DNA of 64,000 nucleotides, taken from IMG/VR virus record IMGVR_UViG_3300045996_002640, positions 29,802-93,801 of that record; one strand, 5' to 3'. A program made the translations under genes and the position numbers. The notes beneath the pieces were generated by a model. It did not search any database, was not told the DNA's origin, and worked only from the letters and a program-made list of their open reading frames with translations. Numbering within the stretch: position 1 is the first letter of the stretch; every line of letters starts with the position of its first letter. Origin of the DNA: a virus. Positions 1 through 8,828 of the stretch are shown here, in pieces.

Positions 1-110
1 GACGCTTCGCTCGGCGCCGTCAAGTCGTACGAAATCGCGAGGGAAGTGAATCGATCGAACGCACCGATCCCCTCGGCCTCGACTCGGACCGTGTCAGGGC
101 GTCGCTTCAT
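1..110 (-). CDS. Baseplate hub protein, Mu gpP/gp44-like (5' part only)
   Basis: Only the first 36 codons are inside the window. The frame starts at an ATG that overlaps the last codons of the preceding gene and reads MKRRPDTVRVEAEGIGAFDR and onward, a hydrophilic beta-type start resembling the gpP/gp44 baseplate hub family. In Mu this gene follows gpN (gp43), which is exactly the order here. The family forms the hub at the end of the contractile tail. The call rests mainly on synteny, since most of the protein lies outside the window. Confidence 0.55.
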   Translation of the reverse strand, partial: MKRRPDTVRVEAEGIGAFDRFTSLAISYDLTAPSEA

Positions 111-1044
111 TGGGCACCGGTAGGGTGATGACTGAGCCCTTCTCGACGAAGAGCGGATTGACTCCGGGGTTCAGCCGGATCAGGTCCTCCACGTTCTTGT
201 TCGTGTTCACGGCAATCGCGTAGAGGCTCGACGTGTCTTCGATCACGATGCGCGCGATCCCTTCCGGGCTGAGGTCTTTCTTCGCCTTGCGCGCAGTGCT
301 CTTGAGCTGGATCAGCTTCCGCTGCGTCACGCTCGCATCGGGGTCCGTGAGCTGCCGCCGCGCGCGCTCGGTGGGCCGCTCGGTGGTGAACGCGCGGAGC
401 ACGCGGTTCGTCGCCGCGACTACGATCCCCGCCTGAGCGTCCAGGTCCTGCACCGTGTCGCCCGGGAAGTTCGCGATTGCCTCGAGCTTCGCCGCCGACT
501 CGTTCAGGTCCGCCAGCGTCGAGTCCCAGGTGGCGTCGCTCGCCGCGCTGAACGTCGTCTGCTGCGCGAGGATGAGAGCCGTCGCCTTGACCGTGGGCGG
601 ATTGAACGCGCGCGCGCCGACCGCGTCTTCGTTGTCCTCGACCCAGGTGAACGTGGCCTTCGCCTCGTCCCGAACGTCGTACGCCTCGACCCTCGAGTAG
701 GTCAGCGCGCGCGCTCGGATCTTCCCGACCGTCGGTAGCGTCAGGTCACCGGTCTCGTGCAGATCAAACGATCGAATGAGGTCGTTCAGGATTGCCGGGT
801 ACAGGTCGGCCTTCATGCCGGGCTCGAGCACCGAGTTGTTGAAGATCACCTCGACACGCCAGCGCCGCGCCTTCGAGCCGGTGTCGTCGATCTTGGCGCC
901 GTCGCGGTACGGCCGCTCGCGCTCGACCAGGCGGTTCGCGCCGTCCTCGCTGATCGAAGTGCAAGCGAAGAAGAGCTCCTTGCTGGAGCTCACCTTCCAG
1001 CTCGCGGGAGGCATCGACTCGAAGAGGGTCATGCCCTCCCCCAT
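94..1044 (-). CDS. Mu gpN/gp43-like DNA circularization / tail protein
   Basis: 316 aa. The N-terminal 120 residues (WKVSSSKELFF, then RERPYRDGAKIDDTG) match the style of the DNA circularization N-terminal domain of Mu-like gp43, a baseplate or tail component. The C-terminal 50 residues (SLYAIAVNTNKNVEDLIRLN, then GSVITLPVP) look like a LysM-type repeat, common at the end of tail proteins that contact peptidoglycan. It lies 5 bp downstream of the tape measure gene. A second in-frame ATG 12 bases later is an alternative start. The family call is from motif and position. Confidence 0.65.
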   Translation of the reverse strand: MGEGMTLFESMPPASWKVSSSKELFFACTSISEDGANRLVERERPYRDGAKIDDTGSKARRWRVEVIFNNSVLEPGMKADLYPAILNDLIRSFDLHETGDLTLPTVGKIRARALTYSRVEAYDVRDEAKATFTWVEDNEDAVGARAFNPPTVKATALILAQQTTFSAASDATWDSTLADLNESAAKLEAIANFPGDTVQDLDAQAGIVVAATNRVLRAFTTERPTERARRQLTDPDASVTQRKLIQLKSTARKAKKDLSPEGIARIVIEDTSSLYAIAVNTNKNVEDLIRLNPGVNPLFVEKGSVITLPVPNEATP

Positions 1045-1049
1045 AACAC

Positions 1050-3041
1050 TCAGCCGGGGGTCGGTGCGTGCCCTGGCGTGCCACCGCCGCGCGGAGTCGG
1101 GGGGCCCTTGCTCGTCCCCGTCGGGGTGCCCTGAGGCACCGAAATGTTGTCGAGCGACGCGCCCAGGCGAGCCACGGCCTTCGCCGCCTTGTCAGACGAC
1201 GCCGCCAGCTCGTCTTGCTTCTTGCGCGCGTTGTCGGCCTCGAGCGTCGCGAGCGAGGTCTTCAGCTTCGAAAGCTGTTCGTTGAACTCGGTAACCGGGT
1301 GCTTCACGTCGCCGAACTTGGTCGCCCACGAACCGAAGAGATCAGCAGCGACTCCCGGGCCGCCCTCTTTCTCCATCGTCTTGATCTTGCGCTTGAGCGC
1401 CTCGGCTGCCTCCTCGCGCTCTTTCATCGAACCGACTCCGTGCGACACCATCGAGTCCGCGGTTGCTGCGGCGTTCGAACGGTCGAGCTTCTTGTCGAAG
1501 TGCTCGTCGAGCTCGGCGTCGATCGCTTCCTGACCGATCTTGTACGCAGCGATTGCGGCGCCAGCGATCATCCCGAAGTTCATCGCGAGACGCTTCCACC
1601 CACCGTTCTTCTCGACCGTGCCCATGAAGCCGTCGCCGGCTTTCTTGAGCCGCTCCTCCGTCCCGTCGGCAAGCTGGAGCTTCTCCATCATCTTCTCGCC
1701 GAAGCCCGACGCGAAGCCGCCAAGGGCGCCCATTCCGACCTTCGCGCCGATCGCCATACCGCCCGCCAGGAGCGGGTGCTTCGTGATGAAGTTCAGGAGC
1801 TTGATCAGGCCCTCGGCGAGCTGCGGGAGGTTGTCCGCAAGCTGGTCGATCGCGTCCATCATCTCGGGCTTTCGGAACGCCTGCTCGACCTTCTCAATCG
1901 CCATCTTGAGTCGGTTCGACGGGTCCTCGAGCTGCCCCGCCTTGCTCTCCTCGACCAGCTTCTCGTAGGTCAGGGTCGTCTTCGAAAGCTTGTGCATCGC
2001 CACGTCGAACGCCGCGAGGCCCTCGAGGGTCGCCTCCTTGGTCTTCATTCCCTGCTTTTTCGCGTCGTCGAACGCTTGCTGAAATGGCGCCGTGAGCTCG
2101 TCGAAGACCACGCGCTGCTCACCACCGAGCTTGCTCGTGATCGCCTTGCGACCCTTCTCGGTCTCGAGCAGCTTCCTGATCCGGTCCATGCCGGTCATCT
2201 GAGGATCGAACTTGATCCCCGCGTCCTTCTGGAGCGCCTTCAAGTCCTTCGACCCGGTCTTCAGAACCTGGAACAGCTTCTTGAGCGCGGGCTCCGCCTT
2301 CTCGCCCACGCGCGCGTTCAGCATCTCGAGCATCCCGAGCAGCGAGCTCAGGCCCTCGCTCCCCTCGAAGCCCGCGTCGACCGCCTCGCCGGCGAGCAGG
2401 CCGAACTTGGAGCCGAGCTCGTCCAGGCTGAGCCCGCCGGCGTCGCTCTTCTCGATGAACGCCGCGAGCATGTCGGGCAGCGCCGCTGCGTCCGCGCCAA
2501 ACTTGCGCCGGAGCATCGAGGCGACGTCCGCCAGCTTCCCGACCTCCTTGCCGCTCGCGCTCGCCGCGTGGCCGATCTGCTCCATGGCGAACCGGGCGAA
2601 GTCCGCGTCGCCGGTCTCAGCGAAGATCCGCTCCATCGCATCGGCGAGGTCGCTCGAGCTCTGGCCCGTCGCGTTCGCCGCGTCCTCGGCGTCCTTCATC
2701 AGGTCCGCCCAGCCCACGGTCACCTTGCCCGCCTTGTTCATGGCGAACTCGATGTCCCGGACCTTCTCTCGGAAGCTCACCGCGCGCGAGACCATCGACC
2801 CAATCCCGACCGCGCCGCCGAGCGTGGCCGCCGTCGCAAGGTGACCCTTGAGCATCCCGCCCACGTCCGAGAGGCTCTGCTTCATCCCGTTGAGCGCGCC
2901 CATGCCGCCGCTCGCGAACGCCTCGCCGAAGTTCTTGCGGATCGCCGATCCGAACTCGGACGTCTTCCGCTTCATGGCGTCCATGGTCGCGACGAAGCTC
3001 CCGCCGTTCAGCGTGAGCTTGATCATGGCTTCCTTCGACAT
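1050..3041 (-). CDS. Tail tape measure protein
   Basis: 663 aa, about the length expected for a short-to-medium contractile tail. It is Ala/Lys/Glu-rich and mostly helical, with hydrophobic stretches near residues 63-85 (LATAATLGGAVGIGSMV) and around 430-450 (GGMAIGAKVGMGALGG), and a Pro/Gly/Thr-rich C-terminus. Tape measures set tail length and line the tube. It lies directly after the frameshifted tail chaperone pair, the invariant position for this gene. A very strong ribosome-binding site (AGGAGGAGGT) lies 6 bases upstream of the ATG, formed by the last codons of the -1 frame chaperone product. Confidence 0.88.
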   Translation of the reverse strand: MSKEAMIKLTLNGGSFVATMDAMKRKTSEFGSAIRKNFGEAFASGGMGALNGMKQSLSDVGGMLKGHLATAATLGGAVGIGSMVSRAVSFREKVRDIEFAMNKAGKVTVGWADLMKDAEDAANATGQSSSDLADAMERIFAETGDADFARFAMEQIGHAASASGKEVGKLADVASMLRRKFGADAAALPDMLAAFIEKSDAGGLSLDELGSKFGLLAGEAVDAGFEGSEGLSSLLGMLEMLNARVGEKAEPALKKLFQVLKTGSKDLKALQKDAGIKFDPQMTGMDRIRKLLETEKGRKAITSKLGGEQRVVFDELTAPFQQAFDDAKKQGMKTKEATLEGLAAFDVAMHKLSKTTLTYEKLVEESKAGQLEDPSNRLKMAIEKVEQAFRKPEMMDAIDQLADNLPQLAEGLIKLLNFITKHPLLAGGMAIGAKVGMGALGGFASGFGEKMMEKLQLADGTEERLKKAGDGFMGTVEKNGGWKRLAMNFGMIAGAAIAAYKIGQEAIDAELDEHFDKKLDRSNAAATADSMVSHGVGSMKEREEAAEALKRKIKTMEKEGGPGVAADLFGSWATKFGDVKHPVTEFNEQLSKLKTSLATLEADNARKKQDELAASSDKAAKAVARLGASLDNISVPQGTPTGTSKGPPTPRGGGTPGHAPTPG

Positions 3042-3044
3042 GGG

Positions 3045-3919
3045 CTACCTCCTCCTGCGTTTCTTTCGTTCGGCGAGCGCCGCCCGCTTGGCTTCGATCT
3101 CGGCTTCGGCTTTCTTCTTCATCTCTCGCCAAATTCCAGCGAGCTCTGCCGCCGGCGAGGGATCGATCTCGATCGTGTTCTTCAGGACGTCGTGTCGGGC
3201 GGGCCCTCCGCTGAGGAGCTCCCAGAGCTCTCGGGTGTTGAGGAGTCCGGCGTCGAGGTCTCGGACGATGGCGATGACGATGGTGCGGTCATCAAGCTCC
3301 GCAGCAGGAGCGCCGTAGTAACTATGAAGGCGTTCTGCGTTGCGCCATCGATACCGACTAAAGGGCTGACATCCCTCCGTTCAGAAATGCTCGAGAGCAG
3401 CGCCATGTAGTCGCTGCGCGTGAGCTTCTTGACGTGGGGATTCAGCTGCTCGCGGTAGAAGTTCATCCGTTTCGCTACGAGCGTCAGCGAGTCTTCTTCG
3501 TACGTCCGCTCGAGCTCGAGCTCGTCCATGGTGAGCGACTCGTAGGGCGGAGTCGGAGAGCGGACCGCGCGCCAGAGGTTGCAGATCGTTTCGAGCGACG
3601 CGAACTCGAGCGGGTCGCGCTTCAAGTCGATCCCCTCCTGCGCCGCGAGCTCATGCGCGCGGATACGCGCCTTTCGGTTGTCGACCAGGCGAGGCACCCG
3701 CACCCGGATCGGGACCGACTCGAACTTGCCGTCCTTGCGCCGGCGGAGGATCTGATCCGGGAAGTAGAGGTAGCCCTGGTGCTCGACGATCTCGAGCTCG
3801 CTCCACGGCTTGGTCTCGATCGCCTTCGAGAAGATGTCCGAGCGCGCCGCGTCGATCTCGTCGTCGAGCGTCTCGTCCAGCACTTCCATCACTTCTTCGG
3901 GGGTCAATTCGCGGGGCAT
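3045..3919 (-). CDS. Tail assembly chaperone, -1 frameshift product (GT-like)
   Basis: Predicted long form made by -1 slippage at CCCTTTA (3359-3365). After the shift the frame reads PFSRYRWRNAERLHSYYG, then LDDRTIVIAIVRDLDAGLL, and ends KKRRR at a TAG 3 bases before the tape measure ATG. The added domain is 105 aa, the usual size for the T part of G/GT chaperones, and is clearly protein-like: mixed hydrophobic and charged residues, and a basic helical end. In this family the long and short forms coat the tape measure protein and recruit tube subunits. Slippage efficiency cannot be read from sequence. Confidence 0.75.
3182..3919 (-). CDS. Tail assembly chaperone, zero-frame product (gp41/G-like)
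   Basis: 245 aa. It lies between the tail tube and tape measure genes, as tail assembly chaperones do. The first ~185 residues are acidic and helical; after the slippery site the zero frame turns into a Ser/Pro/Thr/Glu-rich tail (TAPSSSPSSETSTPDSS), which looks like an unselected reading of DNA that mainly codes in the -1 frame. The start is preceded by CAGGAGACCCC, a good ribosome-binding site. A small inverted repeat (AAAAGCG/CGCTTTT at 3932-3955) lies just upstream of that site. Confidence 0.8.
   Translation of the reverse strand: MPRELTPEEVMEVLDETLDDEIDAARSDIFSKAIETKPWSELEIVEHQGYLYFPDQILRRRKDGKFESVPIRVRVPRLVDNRKARIRAHELAAQEGIDLKRDPLEFASLETICNLWRAVRSPTPPYESLTMDELELERTYEEDSLTLVAKRMNFYREQLNPHVKKLTRSDYMALLSSISERRDVSPLVGIDGATQNAFIVTTALLLRSLMTAPSSSPSSETSTPDSSTPESSGSSSAEGPPDTTS
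3359..3365 (-). promoter_or_regulatory. Programmed -1 ribosomal frameshift site CCCTTTA
   Basis: On the minus strand the chaperone gene reads C CCT TTA in the zero frame, a perfect X XXY YYZ heptamer. Slipping back one base gives CCC TTT AGT CGG, the entry to a 105-codon open frame. That frame is closed upstream by a TGA about 25 bases before the heptamer, so ribosomes must enter it near this point. Confidence 0.8.
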
Positions 3920-4012
3920 CGGGGTCTCCTGAAAAGCGAAGGGCGGGCCGCTTTTGGCGACTCGCCCTCAGAACGCAGCTGCTTCGGGTGCTGAAGACGG
4001 CCGGCGTTCGTT

Positions 4013-4384
4013 TTAGTCCTCGAGGTGTCCGACCACGACGATGTTCTGTTTGATCGCGTCGTCGATCGGGAGCTCGGTGCCGACTTGCTTGATGGCACCG
4101 TTGATCGTGAACGTCTGGCCCGGGACCTTGATCCGGAGCTGGACGATCGCGCCTTGCTTCAGCTTCTTGAGCCAGTCGCGCTCCTGACCGTCTTCGCTCA
4201 CCACGAGGTCCATGGTGACCGTGGTCTCCTCGACGCCGAACGTGATCCCCGCACCCTTCTGCCGGATGGTGTGGACCTGCTTTGCGTTGTTGGTCGTGTC
4301 CATCTTGATGTTCACGGCCGTGACCAGGTCGCCCGTCTCCATGGCGACCTGACCGCGCGGAAAAACTTTTTGCTCTGCAGCCAT
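4013..4384 (-). CDS. Tail tube protein (Mu gpM-like)
   Basis: 123 aa. Small, beta-rich protein (VTAVNIKMDT, then TTVTMDLVVSEDGQE, then QTFTINGAIKQVG) of the size and composition of Mu-type tail tube proteins. It follows the sheath gene with a 14-bp gap and precedes the chaperone pair, the standard sheath-tube-chaperone order. Tube subunits polymerise into the inner tail cylinder through which DNA passes. No unusual features. Confidence 0.8.
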   Translation of the reverse strand: MAAEQKVFPRGQVAMETGDLVTAVNIKMDTTNNAKQVHTIRQKGAGITFGVEETTVTMDLVVSEDGQERDWLKKLKQGAIVQLRIKVPGQTFTINGAIKQVGTELPIDDAIKQNIVVVGHLED

Positions 4385-4398
4385 GGTCTCCTACTTCC

Positions 4399-5922
4399 TC
4401 AATTCGGGCGGCGCTGAACAACGACGCCGATCTTGGCGAGCGGCGCAATGATGGTGACCGGGACCACGATATCGACCTGAGTCGGGTCGCTCGCGTTCAC
4501 CTGGACGATGAGCTCGCCGTTCGCGATTGCGGTATCGAGCGCCGCGCGGAGCGCCACGCCCTGACGACACCAGAAGGCGATTCGCGAGATGACGAACGCC
4601 TTGATGTCGCGCTCCTCTACGACTCCCGGAGGCGGAGGCTCGGCGCCCGGCAGCGAATCCTTGGCGATCTTCGCGTTCGGGAACGCCGCGGGGAGCGCCG
4701 AGCGCAAGTCGCGAGCGATCACGTACGTCGAATCGACGTTCTGCACGTCGAGCAGCCGGCGGTCCGCTCCGCCCGCGCTGTCGATCGAGTAGTTCGTGAT
4801 CGGCCGCACGAGGTAGAGCTGCGACGAGGCGTTGAACGCGAGGATCGAAATCCCGTTGGTGAGCGCGTCCTCGAGCTCGGCCACCGTCGGGTTGTCCGCG
4901 ATGGTGTCGGCCGAACCGTAGACGTTGTCCATGAGCTCGCCGATCCGGTTGCCAGCCGGATCGATCGAGACCATCGCGAGGCGCCCGCCGAGCTCGCGCG
5001 CTGCCAACTCACCGGGAAGCGAGCGAGCAGCGAACGCGAACACCCACTCGAGCACCTGACTGTTCCGCCCGATAGCGGCCGTCTTGGTGTTCGTCATGGT
5101 CGTCGAAGTCGTGGCGATCACCGCTTGCTGGAGCTTGGCGTTCAGGCCCGAGTTGAAGTTACCGATATGGGTCAGCAGGCGAGCCACGTTCGAACCCGAG
5201 CCGGTCGTCTCGGCGTCCGTGTTCGAAAGGCACGGCAGGATGTACGCGTACTCGCGGCCGCTCGCATTCGAGAGAACCGTGGTGATGTCCGCGTCGGTCG
5301 TACCGCCCGAGAGGTTCGTGTAGACCACCGCGCCGGTAACCGTCTCGGTCCCAGTCTGCACCAGCAGGGTGACCTTGACCCGGATGTCGTTCGAGATCCG
5401 CCCGGTGGTCTTGCCCGTGATCGTGATGATCCCGACGCCGCCCGAGCTCGCCGTGACCGGCAAGTCCTGAGTCTTGGCAACGATCGCGTTGACCGCTCGG
5501 GTCTTGAAAGTGTCGGTGCTCTCGCCGCTGTTCCATTCGACGTCGAACTCGCGCCCGGCGATGTCGAAGTGCACTGCCGTGTTCCCGGTCGGCACGTTCG
5601 TCGCGGTGATGTTCAGCGTCGCTGCCGTCGCACCAGGGGTCGGAGAAGCGAAGTCGATCTGCGCGTCCGGCGCCTTGAGGTAGATCTGCTTCGCGGCGAG
5701 GTGCCCGATCGTACCGACGCCGAATGCGGTACCGGCCGACTCGGGACCAGCGCCCGCGCGGATCTCGGTGTCGTTCGTCAGCGTGCCGGCCGAGCCCTTC
5801 GGGGCGATCAGCAAAACGCGGAGGATGCCAGTACTCGGCGCCGCCGCGCCGGCCAGCAGGTTAATCGAGAGGTAAAGACCCGGCGTGACCTTCGCCGGGC
5901 TGACCGCGACCGGAATGCTCAT
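4399..5922 (-). CDS. Tail sheath protein (Mu gpL-like)
   Basis: 507 aa, the usual sheath length. The N-terminus (VSPAKVTPGLYLSINLLAG) and the C-terminal domain (DIKAFVISRIAFWCRQGVAL, ending with a Thr/Val-rich strand) match contractile-tail sheath architecture; the middle is a large beta-rich Thr/Gly/Ala insertion. The sheath contracts to drive the tube into the cell. It overlaps the upstream gp38-like gene by 4 bases. Its presence is the clearest evidence that the virion is a myovirus. Confidence 0.87.
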   Translation of the reverse strand: MSIPVAVSPAKVTPGLYLSINLLAGAAAPSTGILRVLLIAPKGSAGTLTNDTEIRAGAGPESAGTAFGVGTIGHLAAKQIYLKAPDAQIDFASPTPGATAATLNITATNVPTGNTAVHFDIAGREFDVEWNSGESTDTFKTRAVNAIVAKTQDLPVTASSGGVGIITITGKTTGRISNDIRVKVTLLVQTGTETVTGAVVYTNLSGGTTDADITTVLSNASGREYAYILPCLSNTDAETTGSGSNVARLLTHIGNFNSGLNAKLQQAVIATTSTTMTNTKTAAIGRNSQVLEWVFAFAARSLPGELAARELGGRLAMVSIDPAGNRIGELMDNVYGSADTIADNPTVAELEDALTNGISILAFNASSQLYLVRPITNYSIDSAGGADRRLLDVQNVDSTYVIARDLRSALPAAFPNAKIAKDSLPGAEPPPPGVVEERDIKAFVISRIAFWCRQGVALRAALDTAIANGELIVQVNASDPTQVDIVVPVTIIAPLAKIGVVVQRRPN

Positions 5923-6257
5923 TTGCCCTTCTCCTTGGACTTCTCAGCCGCAGCCACGGCCGTCTCTTCCGCCGCTTTCGCAGCCTTTGCCTCAGCCTCG
6001 GAAGCCGCCGCTTGCGCCGCGAGCCACGCTTCGTACGCCGCCTCGGTGCGAACGATCAGAACGCCCGCGTTGACGCAGCGCGTGTACTCCTTGAGGTAGG
6101 AGCTCCACTCGCCGAGCGGGATCTTCACGACCTCGTCCGCGTTGAACGTGCTCTCGCCCGTCGCGAGGTTCACGGTCGCGCCGATGTGAGAGCGCGTTCC
6201 GTAGCGCGAGACGAGCGCGCCCGGCTTGCACGAAACGAACTTTGCTTCCTCGGGCAT
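5919..6257 (-). CDS. Mu gp38-like small tail protein
   Basis: 112 aa. The first ~75 residues are a compact domain (FVSCKPGALVSRYGT, then NADEVVKIPLGEWSSYL), followed by an Ala/Glu/Lys helix (KAAKAAEETAVAAAEKSKEK). Position immediately before the sheath gene, with an ATGA overlap, matches Mu gp38 (DUF2635-like). Function is unknown in the family; it may help initiate the sheath or neck. The similarity is positional more than motif-based. Confidence 0.5.
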   Translation of the reverse strand: MPEEAKFVSCKPGALVSRYGTRSHIGATVNLATGESTFNADEVVKIPLGEWSSYLKEYTRCVNAGVLIVRTEAAYEAWLAAQAAASEAEAKAAKAAEETAVAAAEKSKEKGK

Positions 6258-6326
6258 GGGGTATCCCCGCCCCTATCACTCGAGGTCAAGAGAACACAAG
6301 CGCGACCCGCGTTGGGCGCCCGACGC

Positions 6327-7421
6327 TCAGCGACGCGGACCGAGACCAGGCGCGAGGCGAAGCAGCGACATCCAATTGTGAGGGGTCGTGATCACCCGGC
6401 TCGGCACCTGAAGACCGCCCGAGCTCACCTGCGCGGCAGTGAAATACAGAAGCTTGCCGAAACGCGCGTCGGCCGTCGAGATCCAAGCCCCGCCGTCACC
6501 ATCGCAAACGACGCCCCACCCTTCGCCGTATGTGGCCGAGCTGTAGGTCATCGAGGCTTCGGGCGCTGGGTTCGAAGCGACGCTCGTAAGGGCCGCTACA
6601 GTCGCCGCGCTCCAGCGCTTGAGCGTGTTCGAAATGTAGTCGAACGCGTGCAGGCGCCCGGCGTGAAATGCGATCCCGCCGATACCCGTGTCGCCATCGG
6701 TCGAAGCGCTGACATTCGACCCCTGCATCACCTTAACCGCCGGCTGGACGCCACCCTGCTTGAGCTGCGCCGGCGAGAGCGCCCACAGCTTGTTGGCGGC
6801 GCCCATCCAAACGTTGCCCGCCGCATCGAGGCACGTGTCCCAGGAGTTGCCGTTCGAATCGCTCGTCTCGATGACCCCCTGCATCGGCCACGCGTCGTTG
6901 GTCAGCAGCTGGTCGCGCTGGATCAAGCAGAGCGCTCCGCGCGTCAGAACGATCTCACCAGTCAGAAGTTCGACCACCGAGCGGGCGCCGCGCGGAGAGA
7001 TCATCCCGAGCTGCTCGGTCGAGATCCGCCGCACCAGCGGCGAGACCATCCCACCGTTCCGGGCCGCTTCCGGGTGCACCGTCCAGCGCTCGTAATCGTT
7101 GCTGACCGGGTCAAGGAGCCCCTCGCTCATCGCGACGATTGCCGTGCCGTCCTGAGTGATGCAAAGGCCGTGGCCGACGCCCGACCAAGGCACCGTTTCG
7201 AAATCGAGCGTGATCGCCGGCGGCCCGCTGTAGGCAGCCTGCGTCATCTGGTCGTGCGTGTACCCGATGAGCTGGAGCCACGTGTCGTTCGAATTGTCGA
7301 GCCCCCACAACGCGACCGGTACCGCCGGCGCCGCCGCGGGAACCTCGGGATAAGGCCCCTGCTCGAACGGGTTCGCGGGCTCGATGATCAGGTCTCGAAC
7401 CAGGCGGGTCTTCGTTTTCAT
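6327..7421 (-). CDS. Beta-propeller-like tail protein
   Basis: 364 aa, starting at an ATG that overlaps the stop of the gp37-like gene (ATGA). Repeated short units of the type GLCITQDGTAIVA, DTCLDAAGNVWMGAANKLW, GIGGIAFHAGRLHAFDY and GVVCDGDGGAWIS look like the blades of an NHL/SMP-type propeller. There is no signal peptide, so it is probably a virion component, perhaps a tail-side decoration or receptor-binding part. This gene has no counterpart in the Mu order and appears to be inserted between gp37 and gp38. The fold is inferred from the repeats. Confidence 0.5.
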   Translation of the reverse strand: MKTKTRLVRDLIIEPANPFEQGPYPEVPAAAPAVPVALWGLDNSNDTWLQLIGYTHDQMTQAAYSGPPAITLDFETVPWSGVGHGLCITQDGTAIVAMSEGLLDPVSNDYERWTVHPEAARNGGMVSPLVRRISTEQLGMISPRGARSVVELLTGEIVLTRGALCLIQRDQLLTNDAWPMQGVIETSDSNGNSWDTCLDAAGNVWMGAANKLWALSPAQLKQGGVQPAVKVMQGSNVSASTDGDTGIGGIAFHAGRLHAFDYISNTLKRWSAATVAALTSVASNPAPEASMTYSSATYGEGWGVVCDGDGGAWISTADARFGKLLYFTAAQVSSGGLQVPSRVITTPHNWMSLLRLAPGLGPRR

Positions 7422-8353
7422 TCCTCGGCCTCGCCCTGCTCGAGATCGACCGTCGTGTTGAACCGCTTGAGCTCGGCGTACTCGCGTTCGTCGAGCCGCT
7501 CGATCGTCCGGGTGAGCGCGATCGTGATCCCGAAGAGCTGCATCTGCTGAGCGAGCTCGCGCGGCAGCGCGCCAGCCTTGCCCCGACTCCTGATCTGAAT
7601 GCCCGTCGGGTTCGAGATGATGACCGCTCCGTCCTCGATCGTCTGGCGGTCGGTGAGCCGCTCGGTCACCATGTCGACCAGGCGCACGCCCTCGTTCGCG
7701 CGCTCCTCGGCGCCGTCGTTCCGGTCGACCACGATGCAAACGACGAACGTCTCGGAGTAGATCTGAACGCCCTCACCAGCGCGCGAGCGAGCTCGAGCGA
7801 GAGTACTCGTCGCCAAACCGTCCGCCGGTTCCGAGCCCTGCCAGATCACGAAGATACCGGGCAGCGCGCCGAGGTAGGTGCGCCAGAGCTCGAGCGTGTT
7901 CAGCTGCGTCCCTGGCTCGCCGATCGCCGCGCCGCGGAGGAGCGGGCCGTCCTTCGGGTTTGCGTCGGTGCCCTGGGTGGTCGGGGCGACCACCCGGGCG
8001 ATCGGTTTGAAGCCAGGGACGGGCGGGTCGATCCGCATCTTGGTCCCGGGCTCCAGCGCCGCGTTAAAGCGCTTGCCGCCGAACATGGCCTTGGCCTGGA
8101 CCGTCCCCCCGTTCGGGAATTGGTAGGCCCCGCCGCGCCCGGCGTTGCCCATCGCCTGGGCCATGAACGCAAGGTCGTGCCTCAAGCCCCCGTTGACGAC
8201 CGGAACGAAGAACGTCCCGGGGAGGAACTTCCTCGGGTTCGAGTCGACCGGCGTGACCTCGATCTGGCAAACCGCCTGCTCGCCGGCGAGCGGCGCAGCG
8301 GTCGAAATCAGGCAGCGAGCGATATCGACCAGGTTGTTCGCGACGAACGCCAT
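7418..8353 (-). CDS. Mu gp37-like protein, possible tail terminator
   Basis: 311 aa. It sits between the gpG-like morphogenesis gene and the tail genes, where Mu has gp37 (DUF1834), a tail terminator candidate. The C-terminal part (IISNPTGIQIRSRGKAG, then MQLFGITIALTRTIERLDE) has the alternating strands expected for such a protein; the N-terminal part is longer than in Mu. The assignment is mostly positional. It starts 7 bp after the preceding gene. Confidence 0.45.
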   Translation of the reverse strand: MAFVANNLVDIARCLISTAAPLAGEQAVCQIEVTPVDSNPRKFLPGTFFVPVVNGGLRHDLAFMAQAMGNAGRGGAYQFPNGGTVQAKAMFGGKRFNAALEPGTKMRIDPPVPGFKPIARVVAPTTQGTDANPKDGPLLRGAAIGEPGTQLNTLELWRTYLGALPGIFVIWQGSEPADGLATSTLARARSRAGEGVQIYSETFVVCIVVDRNDGAEERANEGVRLVDMVTERLTDRQTIEDGAVIISNPTGIQIRSRGKAGALPRELAQQMQLFGITIALTRTIERLDEREYAELKRFNTTVDLEQGEAEE

Positions 8354-8360
8354 GTTGCGA

Positions 8361-8825
8361 TCATGCGCCTACCACCTGAGCAGCGATCAGGTCGACCGCG
8401 TCCTGTTGGATGAGCTCCATATCCACGTTGAAGAAATCGCGGAGCGGAATCACCTCGCGAGGCTCGGGGCTCACGTGGAAGACCGCGTACTCATTGTTCG
8501 TGAACGCCATCGCATAGTCGTCGCCGAAGTCGGGCATCACGCTTGCGGCCATCACGCCCGTGTCCTGGAGAATTTGGGCGCCCTTTCCTTCCTTGCGCCG
8601 GCGCTTGATCGTCTCGGGAGCGAGCTCCTTCCACTTCCCCGCCGGGCTCGCCGCGCCTTCGCTTTCGAAGTTCTCCTCTACCGCGCCGACCATGTCGCTC
8701 GCCACGATCTCGAGGACGTTCCGGAGGTTCTTGGCCTGACTCTGGATCTGCTTGAGGACCGCTTCTAGCGCCGAGGTGTCGGTGCCGACCGCAACCACGC
8801 CGTTCGCTTCGAAGACCATCGCCAT
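8361..8825 (-). CDS. Virion morphogenesis protein (Mu gpG-like)
   Basis: 154 aa. The centre carries the hallmark of the phage virion morphogenesis family: KWKELAPETIKRRRKEGKG followed by AQILQDTGVMAASV, then NNEYAVFHVSPEPREVIPLR. These proteins act in tail completion or head-tail joining. Order relative to the gp36-like and gp37-like genes matches Mu. The N-terminal 60 residues form a helix (ALEAVLKQIQSQAKNLRNVL), as in the family. Confidence 0.75.
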   Translation of the reverse strand: MAMVFEANGVVAVGTDTSALEAVLKQIQSQAKNLRNVLEIVASDMVGAVEENFESEGAASPAGKWKELAPETIKRRRKEGKGAQILQDTGVMAASVMPDFGDDYAMAFTNNEYAVFHVSPEPREVIPLRDFFNVDMELIQQDAVDLIAAQVVGA

Positions 8826-8828
8826 GGC

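Noticed and set aside
1068-3410. Long plus-strand open frames, for example opposite the tape measure and portal genes
   Set aside because: They are Arg/Leu/Ala-rich shadows of high-GC minus-strand genes with biased third positions; none has a recognisable motif or coupling.
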